Source: Sipunculus nudus
Taxonomy: Eukaryota > Annelida > Sipuncula > Golfingiida > Sipunculidae
Direction: 5' to 3'
DNA length: 64,000 bases
Assembly: GCA_026874595.1 (NCBI GenBank)
Contig: CM049312.1
Location: 70,834,929-70,898,928, forward strand
Below are positions 1 through 10,569 of this stretch, in pieces. Within the stretch, counting starts at the first letter, position 1; each line of letters starts with the position of its first letter. The notes under the pieces are model-generated. The model saw nothing but the letters and a program-made list of their open reading frames with translations, searched no databases and had not been told where the DNA came from. Position numbers and translations under genes: made by a program.

Positions 1-170
1 AATTGTACTGGATCGGATTCGAAGTGAAAAGGAGAAGGGAATGTACAAGTATATCTCATATGTATAAAGTGAATGTTTTCGTTTCTTAAATATACATACA
101 TGTGTTTGTGTGTCTTTGTGTGGGTAAGTGTATGTGTATGCGTGTCGGATATGCAGAACGTTTATATGTA

Positions 171-725
171 TTAGTACTGACTGTATTGCCAAAATCTAGA
201 CATGTTTTGATTCATTACGGCAGGTCCATTGTCCACGTCATCTTGTTCTTCAAACACTTCCCGTTTGCCTGGAAAAAGTAAAACAATGTCCTGATAAAAG
301 TTGAATATTAGACCTTTTCCACCACATTAGTGATATCTGTGACGACGATTGACATTAACATTTCGGGTATATCAACCGGTATACCGGTATATCAACGAAA
401 AAGAGATTATATGTAAAATGAGGTGAGTAAAAGAATCCTGTCTTCTCAATAGAGGTGGGGGTCATGCATGTGTCTGTATCACCCTAACAAAACTCGCAAT
501 GCTGGCGCAAAAGACCCGTACGAAATTTACCTTTTCGCATACATATTATAGGTCTTTTTGCATACATATTTTATCAGTAACAAATAATACATTTCTTCGA
601 GAATTGACACATATTATTTTAGCAAGTCGTAAGCCTTTACCTAGATAGAAAATACACATATATGCACACTTTGTGCATAAGGCTCGAAGATTACATATTT
701 CCAATTGATTTAGAAGAATATGCAG

Positions 726-761
<36 letters not shown>

Positions 762-783
762 TATGTAAATATAAATATATATA

Positions 784-820
<37 letters not shown>

Positions 821-1452
821 CAAGAAACATTATTGGCAAAATTTGACGTGTTACCTCAATCTTGACTTTTACGTCTGGTTCATATCTAACGTGGCTCAGC
901 ATGACTTGATGTTACATAGGCAATGTAATATAAACATATACATAGTGACATTAACATAGAAACATAGAAACATAGAAAAAAGTAACATAAACAGTGAAAC
1001 ATAAACATAGTGACATAAACGTAGAAACATAGAATGAGTAACATAAAACAGAGAAACATAAACATAGTGACATAAAAATAGTAACATAGACAAAGTAACA
1101 TAAACAGATCAATATAAACTTAGTGACATAAACATGGTAACACTGACATAGTAACATAAACAGATTAACATAAACATTGTGAAATAAACATAAAGACAGA
1201 CATTGTAAGATAAAAAAGTTTAACATAAACAGAGTGATATAAATATGGCAACATAGACCTTATAATAAAAACATAGTAATAAAAACATAGTGACAGAAAC
1301 ATGGTAAAGTATACATAGTAACATAAACAGGGTCACATTAACATAGTGAGACAAATATGGTTACATGCACATCAGATAAACATACCCAGATCAATGATGG
1401 CAGCCCCCGCAAATGCCAGAGCGGAAAGAAACACAACACTTTTGGGAAACAT
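171..1452 (-). CDS. Small secreted prepropeptide, copy 1 (spliced, 54 aa)
   Basis: Unrecognised gene, found by comparing the two duplicated copies. Coding exons are 1386-1452 (67 nt, ATG at 1450-1452) and 171-268 (98 nt, stop TAA at 171-173). The intron has a GTATGT donor and a CCAG acceptor, both phase 1. Residues 1-22 form a signal peptide: start MFPKS, hydrophobic core VFLSALAFAGAA. The codon across the junction is Gly, followed directly by Lys-Arg, giving a GKR dibasic processing site. A 29-residue acidic stretch follows (EVFEEQDDVDNG...) ending in YSQY; it has no cysteine. The signal exon begins at an acceptor at 1460, so a 5' UTR exon lies upstream (4138-4167). The paralogue at 51347-52343 keeps length, splice phases and stop, with about 44 of 54 residues identical. 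Several exon-3 differences are synonymous in this frame (AAT/AAC, TCT/TCC, TTT/TTC), which supports the reading frame. Function is unknown; a neuropeptide-like, antimicrobial or other secreted peptide is possible but not shown. Confidence 0.62.
729..819. repeat. (TA)n microsatellite
   Basis: Nearly pure TA dinucleotide run with a few TAAATA interruptions, inside intron 2 of peptide gene copy 1. It is absent at the matching place in copy 2 (near 51900), so it arose or was lost after duplication. Confidence 0.95.
845..905 (-). other. Conserved intronic block, possible cassette exon
   Basis: A 27-base stretch is identical between this site and 51962-51990 in duplicon C although it lies in intron 2 of the peptide gene. 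On the minus strand both copies read ...VRYEPDVK(V/E)KIE in an open frame, after an AAG that could be a weak acceptor. Copy 1 has a GTAACA at the end of the block but copy 2 has GCGACA, and the phase would not keep the terminal exon frame. It may be an optional exon, a decayed exon or a regulatory element. Confidence 0.3.
925..1385. repeat. ACATAAAC-type short tandem repeat field
   Basis: Irregular repeats of short units such as GTAACATAAACA, GTGACATAAACA and GAAACATAG fill the region next to the signal-peptide exon. A shorter version lies at the matching position in duplicon C (52020-52262). Open frames rich in Cys, Tyr, Phe and Val on the minus strand here are products of the repeat. Confidence 0.85.
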
Positions 1453-1508
1453 GGTTGAACCTGTATCAGAGTAAACCATTTATCACATTTTCAATTGTTT
1501 GTAAGCAA

Positions 1509-1524
1509 TGCCCCCCCCCCCCCC
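1509..1524. repeat. Poly-C tract
   Basis: Uninterrupted run of about 16 C in intron 1 of peptide gene copy 1. No feature is linked to it. Confidence 0.9.
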
Positions 1525-2959
1525 AGCCTTCACCCTACCTAAAAAAATAAATGAATAAAACATTTCCTCGTACATGTTGTAAAATATATGCATGAATTTG
1601 ATGGGGTTTTTTTTTGCCTGAAGTGTTTAACATAAATCAATTATAAACAAATGCAGGGTGTGCAGATAATTCCAAATGATTGTTATTTTTTCAATTACCT
1701 ATACCTTTTTTTAATAAAAGTGAAATGTTGCCAAAAAAGATCCTTGTTTAATAAGTTGACTTGCAGAATGTATGTCCTTCTTATTAATTGTTTAATTTTT
1801 TAAGTGCAGATTGCCTTTAATCTATTAAACGGTGTGGTATAAAGAGAACAATAGCACTATCAAAATATGAAAAAGGATGATAATCTCAGGCAGAGGGTAT
1901 TTTTTCCTTAATTACCATAGGGTAATTGGCATATTACCATTTGACTAATTCTAACTAATGACGTGTTAGTTTGTATACATTACTAATGTAAAAATTTTGG
2001 CAAATGGAACGATCATCATGCACACCGAACATCGTACATTGGAAAAAAAATATTTTACATCCGAATGAAGCAAATGTCGCTGCATTCAAAAGTTACCAAT
2101 AACAAGTTCAGGTCTACCGGGTTGTCTTTAATTTTTTTAAATATTTGCTCACCTTTATTGTTTTATCGTCTACTGAGCCCCTAAGCACATTGTATCTGAG
2201 CTTAAGCAGATTATGTCATTGGCAACGTACAGCAGGAACGGGTTAAGCAGTGTCGCAATTATTATTCCGACTTAAAGATATCTCTGTCCGTACACTGGGA
2301 AACACTCTCAACAAGTCCTGCTATGTTCAGTCCTTTGGTGTATTTACCCACTGTACCCGTCAGATCTAATGCAGGAATGACATGCATGTTATTACCCTAT
2401 GCGTTATTACTTTATTTACAGTTATGACATTTACCCTTCCAAAGCTGTAACTACGACTGACAGTCTCCAACGACTGCGTCTGACAGGAGATCAGGTGATC
2501 ATCCGCACCCTGGTTGCTATAATTACGTCATCTACAACAAGCTGACTGTAGCATAACCACTGCTCGCACTTAACTAGATGTCGCCAATACACCAAAGACA
2601 ATAAACAGAACCATGGCACATGCAGTTCCAATATGTAGATTTTAGGAAGATTACATACAACCATCACATGATGAGGTAATATGCCTATATCCATTATTCA
2701 CTTCCAACAGTGACCATGTCCCTGTTTTGATCATAACTTCATATTATTGTATACCATTGAAGTGCCATTATTCCTAAGGCCAGTAAACGGAGATACTTGT
2801 TTGTGTGAAAATTAATAACTGGCTCTCTTGAAATATGCTTTAAACATTTTGTCCGTTTTACGACGTCATATGCACGTCATGCAAAAAGTTCTACCGAGGC
2901 TTATATATTAACTTTTTTTTTATGGATATGACTGTCTCAATTTTGTACTGTCTTTTCTA

Positions 2960-3845
2960 CTTCTTAGTCTAAGAACATCTGTGAGTATGGTTTTGGGCCA
3001 CGTGACAGGGCGATAGGACCCGCTTTCTATCATGTTGGGTGTATATTGGTGTCACCCAGGTCCAGTGACCAGGCGTGTAATAACCCTCATTACTTAGTCA
3101 AAACACCGAGAAATCCCCAAGGACGAACTCGTTTTTGAGTGACATATGGCACGGCTATCCAATTGACCTATCCACCAGAGAGCAAATGCTCCGCCCTTTT
3201 AGCTTAATTATTATAATGAGCCCCCAAAATGATCCTACACAGGTCTTCCATGCCCATGATAGCGAGAGCTGCTAACATCATAATAATGACGTCACAAAGG
3301 TCGATGATGTATGACGTCGCATTGACTGACGTCATCAACTGGTATTGCTGTCCACCATTGTTGAATATATCGCAGTCATTGTGAACTGTGTTGCAATATT
3401 TTGGATTATTTATCACATACGAATGACGTGCCGGGAAAGACATCATTATTTACTCGGTAGTCAGAGGAATGGCTCCTGCAACCTATATAGCCTAGAACTT
3501 TTTATATTGTCTCCATTGTATAAAAAAAATTCCGAAAAACATGCCGACATGGGTGCTGGTACAGACTACACGTGTTCTGTTTGACAGAGCTCTGTCAAAT
3601 TATGTCAATTTTGTTTTTGTCGGATGATTTACGCTTCACAGTGTTCACGGTCACCTGATTGGTTGCTTGTTAGTCCGATGCTTATAATTATTCATTGAAT
3701 GGATATGCGATTAAGGTCACATAAAGTTCATGGATAGGTCAATTTAGCCGTCAGAGTGCCCATCCTTGGTTTATGCTTGTGGTTAAAAACCTCGCCGCTC
3801 ATCTGTTGACATTTGAACTCATGACGAGAGGTGGGGTAATCGTAA
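2960..3845 (-). mobile_element. tRNA-derived SINE, minus strand, split by an insertion
   Basis: Read on the minus strand this matches the complete SINE at 24554-24943. The head at about 3845-3745 has a box-B-like GAGTTCAAAT and the GCGAGGTTTTT segment. The body at about 3160-2960 has ATAGCCGTG, CACTCAAAAACGAG, GGGGATTTCTCGGTGTT and CGCCCTGTCA. The two parts are separated by 3161-3744, a block with perfect 14-base terminal inverted repeats. The copy is diverged and its 3' end is not sharp. Confidence 0.7.
3161..3744. mobile_element. MITE-like insertion with 14-bp terminal inverted repeats
   Basis: The block is bounded by AATTGACCTATCCA at 3161-3174 and its exact reverse complement at 3731-3744. 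It interrupts a SINE. No transposase-like reading frame is present, so it would be a non-autonomous element. The interior includes several TGACGTCA-like motifs around 3286-3335. The target duplication is unclear. Part of the inverted repeat could derive from SINE sequence. Confidence 0.5.
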
Positions 3846-4137
3846 TCAGTAACCGTCATCAAATAAAATGGATTACAATTTTAGACATCGTAATGGTAAT
3901 CGATTATATTTATTTTTAAAGCAAAATAATTGAAATATAATGGTTTATAATGGTATGGATATGTGATAACATGTTGTTGAATTTTCCAATTATAAACAGC
4001 TACAGTTAATGTTTCCTTTCAATCTTGTCTCTCAAGTTTACCCTTGATGCAAACCATCATTGAGTGAAGCTATAAAGAAGGTACATGTATAATCAAGAAC
4101 CATAAACATTTCTAGACAAAAACATCTGAAGTCTTAC

Positions 4138-4167
4138 CCGTAGTCTTCGGTTCCCTTGCCGAGTGGA
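4138..4167 (-). other. 5' UTR exon of peptide gene copy 1
   Basis: A good splice donor (CGG then GTAAGA) ends the exon at 4138. The start near 4167 is inferred from the TATA box about 30 bases upstream. The matching exon in the second copy (53084-53112) has the same donor. The exon contains no ATG. It would join the acceptor at 1461-1463, an intron of about 2.7 kb, against about 0.7 kb in copy 2. Confidence 0.55.
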
Positions 4168-4190
4168 TACAGGATGCCGTATTGATTCTA

Positions 4191-4244
4191 CTTTTATACA
4201 TTTTGAAATGAGGTGTGGCGGCCTCCACCACGCAGAGCCACGTG
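4191..4244 (-). promoter_or_regulatory. TATA box and E-box promoter, peptide gene copy 1
   Basis: On the minus strand TATAAAAG lies at 4191-4198 and a palindromic E-box CACGTG at 4239-4244, about 40 bases further upstream. The whole block from about 4140 to 4255 is strongly conserved in duplicon C (53085-53200), including a CACCACG segment between the two sites. The conservation and the donor site just downstream make this a credible Pol II core promoter. Factor binding is inferred. Confidence 0.6.
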
Positions 4245-4299
4245 TTATTATTGTCCAGTTAATTTTCTAAATTTTTGTTCAGACAAATAAAAATTTCAT

Positions 4300-5430
4300 G
4301 GCAACATTATTTACTTTTACTTAAGTGTTTACCAAAACATGTTTCTCATATATTTCCTATGGATTGTTCGGGGGCAGAACCCCTAAGCCAGGTGTTCTTG
4401 TAATTGCTATATATATTTCTGAAATAGCTTTTTGCCCAAAGGGAATGATTTTATAGAAACATTTCTATGTTATATTTTACCAAGCCGTGCCAGTCACGAA
4501 AACATGAACACAGGTCGTCGTACTGGCTAATAACTTCCTATAACGTTTGAAACAAAAAATATTCCAAGGTAGTATAAAATTAAAATATGATAGTGTTTCC
4601 TGGAATATATCCCTCGTAGATTTCATATGGTGTGCTTAGAGGGTGTATATTCGAAAAGGCAGCTGTACAAAATGCCTATAAAATACTAAATTGTGTATCT
4701 TAAACAGAATAATAATATAGGGAGAACATTACCTTGACACATAGTGGTATTTGCGCATTTGCTTATTAACATTCAAAAGGAAGAATATTTGTATTCTTCT
4801 TACTGGTTTTTGAGCAAGAAAGTGGAGCAAAAATAACATTTTATTACCTTATTTTACAGAACAAACAAGAGACAAAAAAGCCATTTTATGGCAACATTAT
4901 TAAAATTTACTTAAGTGTTTACCAAAACATTTTTCTCATACATTTCCTATTGAATGTTCTGGGGCGCCAACTCTCTAAGACAGGTGTTCTTGTAATTGCC
5001 AGATAGGAGTGAGTTTATAGAAACATTCCTATGAAACATTTTACTAAGGAGAGTCAGTCACGGAAACAAGAAAGCAGGTGTTTGTACTGGCTAATAAATT
5101 CCTATAACATTTGAAACAAAAACATTCCAAGGAAATATACACTTAAAATATGGTAGTGTTTACCGAAATATATCCCTCGTAGATTCCGTAGGGTTGTTTT
5201 GAGGGTATATATTGGAAAAGGCAGCTGTACCAAATGTCTATATGAATAATGAATTGTGTATCTTAAACATAATAATTATACAGGGAAAACATTTTCTTGA
5301 TACATGGTGGTATATGCGCATTGGCTGATTGACATTCAATAGACAGAAGAATGTTCTTTTTACTGGTTTTTAAGCGAGAAAGTGGAGCATAGATTATATT
5401 TTATGACGTTAGTTTCCTAAACAAAGAAGA
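4300..5430. repeat. Two-copy tandem repeat, about 585 bp, upstream of peptide gene copy 1
   Basis: The block starting GGCAACATTATT, then ACTTAAGTGTTTACCAAAACAT and AGGTGTTCTTGTAATTGC, occurs at about 4300-4880 and again at about 4885-5430, with GAGAAAGTGGAGCA near the end of both. Duplicon C has a related single copy (53240-53860) with its own smaller internal repeat. Confidence 0.75.
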
Positions 5431-5959
5431 GACAAAAGGTCATTGGCATCATAACCAAGAACGACGGCCTATGAATGTATATATTTCTCATGATTAATCA
5501 GGTCAAATGGAAATAAAGATATTCCATCTGTAGTTATGCTTACTAATGGGAAAGTTGAATATTCGAAACAGTGTTTACAGTAGCCTGTTTGAAGTGTTCA
5601 GTCTAGCACTATATTTTAAATGAATAATCCATTAGACATTTGATGCACAGGTGCAGCCAGAGAAGCACATAATCGAACAAATATCAAGAGCATACCGTTT
5701 AACGACATACCAGTAACTGATCGCAATATTTTCAAAATTGTAAACACCATTGATGTCTTAGGTTGTTTAAATATTCGAGTATTTTATTCTCTTGTTTCTT
5801 GAAGTCCACAAGCCTTACCTATAAGTTGTATTTTCTTAATAAAATCAATAATGTATGTATTTCTATGAACTTGTTTGTACACTTTAAATTACAAACATTA
5901 ATATATTAGTGACATTTTCAAGGAACTAAAATGCATCGTGGGATGAATCATACAGTTTG

Positions 5960-6175
5960 TCATAATTTGTCATTTTTTTTTAATTCGAATCAGCTGTCGT
6001 TGTCGAAATCAAACTTTCAGATCACGTGATCTCTGCGGTTTTAGTTAGAGACGAACTGAATGGAGCCGTGCTGTTACCAAGAAGATCGTGTTGATTCCAG
6101 GTGATGTTGACTGCAATAAGAACACTCAAGAGCCCCCTTTCCAGTGTGTGTAAAACACAGTAGAGATGACAACAC
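5960..6175 (+). promoter_or_regulatory. Conserved block with ATCACGTGAT palindrome and possible short first exon
   Basis: This block is well conserved at 54500-54735 in duplicon C. It holds a 10-base palindrome around an E-box and, on the plus strand at about 6165, a short open segment MTTQCKMK that runs into GTATCG. Copy C reads MTTKGKMK with the same GTATCG. This could be the first coding exon and promoter region of a divergent gene, but no following exon was identified, so the coding part is speculative. Confidence 0.3.
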
Positions 6176-6669
6176 AGTGCAAGATGAAGGTATCGTAATC
6201 TTATTCTTGTCATTTGTTCAAGCTTATTTTGATTATCTGTATTCTTCATCTTTTAACCAGAGTACCTGTAAACTTTTCACTTTATCCTAATTGATTTTTC
6301 TGTTTTATTAAATTGCTTAATTCATGATTTCTACTACTCAGGGTTCCCAAAGGAATTTTTAAGTTTATCATAAGAATTTATAGGTGCATATGTTATTTAG
6401 TCGTTTTGGTGGCACGTTATAAAGGTGTCTATGCTGAGGTACATGCTTGTGTGTTTGTGTCTGTGTGTACGTGGGTGTGTGTACAAAGAAAAAAAAATGA
6501 TATCCAAAAAGTATGATGGCATTGATCTAACTGGAACTAAAAAAAAAAAATAAAGAAAGATCCATCAAGGGAAAGCATAGAAATTATTGGTCATAGCCAT
6601 AGTTTGTATTTCTAAAACTGTATCTTTGATCATTATAAATATAGACAAAGCTCTCTCTTTCTCTCTCTT

Positions 6670-6671
<2 letters not shown>

Positions 6672-6728
<57 letters not shown>

Positions 6729-6735
6729 ATATTTA
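6672..6735. repeat. (TA)n microsatellite
   Basis: TA run at the same relative position as the run at 55068-55114 in duplicon C, so the tract predates the duplication. Confidence 0.95.
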
Positions 6736-7235
6736 TTTATTTATATTCCTATTCCCACTGCTACTTATATCGTAATTTGTATAAGAAAAATTAATATAAC
6801 AACAGGTTACCTTTTTCGTGTAAAAATGAAAATATTGATTATGTGTGGCCCCTTCGGAAATAATTTGAAGTAATGAGGTCTCGAGAGATTGACCACATAA
6901 ACTTATCTCGTTACCGTAATCCGAAAAAAAAATAATTATGGTTGTTGATACTTTATACACATTGGTAAGCCGAAAAAAAGTTGAGTTTGTCCAAGTAACA
7001 AAATATTCTTTATATTCAATAAGTATTCATTTTCTGTGAAAATAATGAATAAATATTTTCTTTAATTATTATGCTGTTTGATATTTTGCGATCCGTTAAG
7101 ACTGGCGTTTCTTTCACTTTTGTTTCTGCTTAGCCCCGCTAACATTGGTCAAGAATGACCACACATCGAGAACTGCATATTGGGTCGAATAGTCATGGCT
7201 TGGATCAGATTGAAAAATTGAGGAATCGGTTCTTT

Positions 7236-7268
7236 TGGGGGTGGGGGTGGGGGTGGGGTGGGGGGTGT
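7236..7268 (+). repeat. G-rich tract, potential G-quadruplex
   Basis: Runs of 4 to 6 G separated by single T fulfil the G3+N1-7 rule several times over. The matching part of duplicon C (near 55575) lacks it. Confidence 0.8.
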
Positions 7269-8570
7269 GGGCCTTGAACTGAGGCTTAGAGATCTAGAAA
7301 TAATTTAATAACAATAATAATATTTATAATTAAAGAAATAATGTTTATAATAAACTCATTGCCATTCAGTTTGTGAAGATTTACTAATCATTATGTTTAA
7401 CTTGAATTATTATCACATTGGTTTACATAACATATGTCCATAAATGTCCCCACTCTCCACAGGAATAGATATTCTGGGAAAGAAAATCGTTATTATTCAT
7501 ATTGAATAAAACCACACTTAAACAATCACTTAGAATAACAAGACTCAAACTACCATAAGCAGAGTTAATTTTAAACATGTGTTTCTATGATTGTCATGCT
7601 AGCACACATACATGTGCATACCTGTGTCTGTGTATAAATATATATAGGCCTGTTCTTAGACAAGTTTGTAAGGACAAAGCACATGTAAATGTGTTAGACT
7701 GAAGCCGACAAAATTAGGTCAGGGATGCATGCAGCAGATGACCTTCAGTTAGGACTCTTAGAGCAGTCGGGCCCTGAAGGCGTTATGCAATACTAAGTAG
7801 ATTCTTTATCTAAACCCGCATTTCTATTATAAGCCGTACCCAGACTTTCCCGTTCCCTGTCCGTGAAACGCTTAGAAAAGCAAATTCTGGAAAAAAACCC
7901 TATAACGGCCTCACCTGAACTTCCCGGCCCATGGCCCGATCCCAACTTGAGCCATTATAGTAAATTCTGCAGGTTTGCTGGTCTTTGACATTATGAACCC
8001 AAAAGATGATAAATTGAATAAAGTAGTTAATATGTGTACTTGAAATTAAATCAACAACTAGTATCTGCTACCTTTTTATATAAATTTTCGGGCTACACGA
8101 CCATAAAATGAAACATCGACAAATTTACTGTTACTAGTTTGATTGAAGACGCCAAGACGGTCTTACAAGTTCATTACGTTATGAGCTCAAAAGATGATAA
8201 ATCAAATGGAGTAGTTTATGTATTTAATCAAAATTAAATCTAATACCCTTGGTTTCCGAATCCGACATGACATTTTCCGACACAAACATGGATGCCGACG
8301 TATTTTCTGACTTGATAATCCAACCGGTATATTGTCCTTTGATATCAGTCGTCGGGCTCGTGCACACTCCACCCTGGTCAATTAGGCGTGATATCCGGGG
8401 ATGCGTATTGTTCTAACCGTATACTAGGGCCACTTATTGAGTCCATTTGGCTCACTAATTAGGTCAGTTTGGATCCGTATGTGGCAGACATGAACTTCTC
8501 CGTGTATTGAACACGAGGAGGTGGGGAACGAGGTCAGAGACCTATCCAGGTACTCAATAGCGCTGACCAC

Positions 8571-8891
8571 GTGACGGGGGAGGAATACCTTACGCTGGAC
8601 AACATGGAGCACACGGAAGCAATGCCGACGGCCGCTGATATTGTGTCAATGGTTAAAGCAGATGGAGGCGACAGTGACAGCGAGTCTGATGGAGACTATG
8701 ATCCTCCTAAGCCAGTAACTCCCAGGGACACGATTGGGGGAATGGAAACAGGGCTACGGTATATGGACAAGCAGGGCTTCGCTGCAGGGGGCGTTGATGC
8801 CGATCGCGGACTGCTTAGAAAAGTCTGTGAAAATCAAAATAAAAGAACCAGATATCAGACAGATATGCTTGCATTCTTTAGACGTACTTGA
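8571..8891 (+). pseudogene. Tigger/pogo-type transposase, C-terminal fragment
   Basis: Open frame of about 106 codons matching the C-terminal tail of Tigger (Tc1/mariner superfamily, pogo branch) transposases: a TAADIVSMV-type segment, an acidic DSDSESDGDYD stretch, a proline pair, and an ETGLRYMDKQ-type final helix. The frame opens with GTG and no ATG. Related sequence upstream at about 8525-8570 is in another frame, so the fragment is broken. The catalytic DDE core is absent. It lies left of, and outside, the TIR-bounded Tigger relic at 9115-10489, so it comes from another copy or a rearrangement. Confidence 0.6.
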
Positions 8892-9114
8892 ACCCAGTAG
8901 ATTAACCTCTGCTTCATTTATAATATACATGAAATTAATGCTTGTTCAGAAATATAATCTTATAATGAAAGAATCTGAATAGGTCGTAAATCTTGGCGAG
9001 TATTGTATATATAGACATTTTTATAAGAAATAAAAAAGAACTCCACATTTATATATATATATATATATATGTTTATATATATGCAGGTATATATATATCA
9101 TCTGATTACATATA

Positions 9115-10489
9115 CAGCAGAACGTTGAAAATCCGAACACCATCTATCCGAAAAATCGTTCATCCGAAATAAAAAACGTAGAACCGAAATTCTGACCAAT
9201 TATCCGAAATCTAAACAATGACAAAAAATCCTGAAAATGGTATAAAAGATTGTTTTATTCAAAACAAAAGCAGCCACACCAGTTGTGATACATATTGCCG
9301 ACTGATTAGTGCACCCGAAAGTAGGCAGTAGGCGTAAAGACACCGCAACAACGGCCGGGGTTGTCCTCGCCGAATGCCCAGGCCGTGGTAATTAACCTGT
9401 ACAAACAAAATATTACAACAAACCATAACTAACTAGCCGCCCGCAGGTTGTAGGTGTGATAAACTCAGCCTCGCCGATCGGTGTAGTCTTCGGCTCAGCA
9501 TTGGTCAGGGTAGCATTAAAATGTTTAAAGGATAGCTTTGATCTTTGTTCCGGTAGTCGCCAAGGCCTTAAGTACAGCGGTTAGCATAAGTTGAGTTTAT
9601 GTACGCCTCCGTTTTTTACTCATAGAGTTTATTGGCCAGATTATTTCTGCCCAATATATGGGAATTTTGACTAGCTAGAATTGCTACTTACGACTGAAGT
9701 TGAGAACGTATGAGCTTTATATAAACCATGCTATGAAGCTGATTAAACCATTGTAATAGTCCATGTCAACACAATGTCATGCTTATCCTGATTACTCTCA
9801 ACGTGAATGTTTGTTAACTCTTACTCATCAATGGTGTCACGTAAGCGCAAGCGCCATGTCGTGTCAGTTGATGACGAGCTGTCGATCCTTGCAAGACTTG
9901 ACACGTGTACCAAGCCAGCTGACCTCGCCAGAGAATTCAAGGTCGACAGATCTACGATCAGTGACATGTACGTTTTGTTTGATTACTTTGAAATATAACT
10001 GTGCACAAAAACTTGTTCACTTGTGCATTTAACCGATCCTCTCGCTCGTTATTTTTCATTAAAATACAGTACAAATTAAAGGTTCAAGTAGTTAACCTAT
10101 TTGCCGAGGGATGGCAGCATTTCGAGGTCATGGCTGGTCATTCAAGTTATCAAGGCAACCACGCGTGACATGAAGTAGGTAAGCGTTACCGATTGTTTCC
10201 AGCGCAGGGCTGCTCAGCAATAATTACATTATTATAAAATAATGTGTTCTATATGGTGAATTTATTAAATCGATCGAAAATGTTATAATATATGGTCACA
10301 CGTTTATCAGGGGCTATCTTAATCAATTTGGGTCGGTCAGTAACTTATCTGGTAATGTCCCGAACTCGGCGGTAGGCCTACTCACGGTGATTCCTGAAGC
10401 AATTTCATGCGAAATCGTTCATCCGAACGATCGTTCAAATGAACAAAAAACTTGTTATCCGAGTCTTTCGGATAAACGACGCTCTACTA
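9115..10489 (+). mobile_element. Internally deleted Tigger/pogo element with TIRs and TA target duplication
   Basis: The left end starts CAGCAGAACGTTGAAAATCC at 9115 and is followed by repeated ATCCGAA motifs. The right end read on the minus strand starts TAGTAGAGCGTCGTTTATCC, ending at 10489. TA flanks both ends (9113-9114 and 10490-10491). The layout fits pogo/Tigger elements. About 1.4 kb remains, carrying only the N-terminal DNA-binding segment of the transposase. Confidence 0.8.
9831..9998 (+). pseudogene. Tigger transposase N-terminal HTH fragment
   Basis: From the ATG at 9831 the frame reads a basic start (SRKRKRHV), then a CENP-B/psq-type helix-turn-helix: DDELSILARL, ADLAREFKVD, RSTISDM. 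This is the N-terminal domain of Tigger transposases, which binds the terminal repeats. After SDM the sequence leaves the family and stops at 9996-9998. The rest of the DNA-binding region and the DDE domain are missing. Non-autonomous relic. Confidence 0.75.
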
Positions 10490-10569
10490 TATATGCATTT
10501 AATTATCTGTATATTTAGTTTTTTTATATATTCTATTGATATGTGGTATTAGATTATATAATACATATG

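Larger units (their letters stand above)
1..7800. repeat. Segmental duplication, unit A (carries peptide gene copy 1)
   Basis: This segment is colinear with 51270-56350. Matching landmarks occur in the same order: the peptide gene terminal exon (171-268 with 51347-51444), an ACATAAAC-type repeat field, the signal-peptide exon, the TATA promoter, an AGGTGTTCTTGTAATTGC block, a block around an ATCACGTGAT palindrome (6020 with 54560), a (TA)n tract (6672 with 55068) and a block near 7140-7200 (with 55500-55560). Unit A has extra sequence at about 2180-4050, lying in intron 1 of the gene, which holds a SINE and an inverted-repeat insertion. The two copies differ by many substitutions and indels, so the duplication is not recent. 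Exact edges need an alignment. Confidence 0.85.

Noticed and set aside
546-902. 118-codon minus-strand open frame with YIYIYI runs
   Set aside because: Most of it translates the (TA)n microsatellite. Only its first part (845-905) is of interest, as a conserved intronic block.
886-1226. Three overlapping minus-strand frames rich in Cys, Tyr, Phe and Val
   Set aside because: They read the ACATAAAC-type tandem repeat, which is open in several frames at once.
3204-3584. Two overlapping open frames on opposite strands
   Set aside because: Both fall in the inverted-repeat insertion within the SINE and show no family features.
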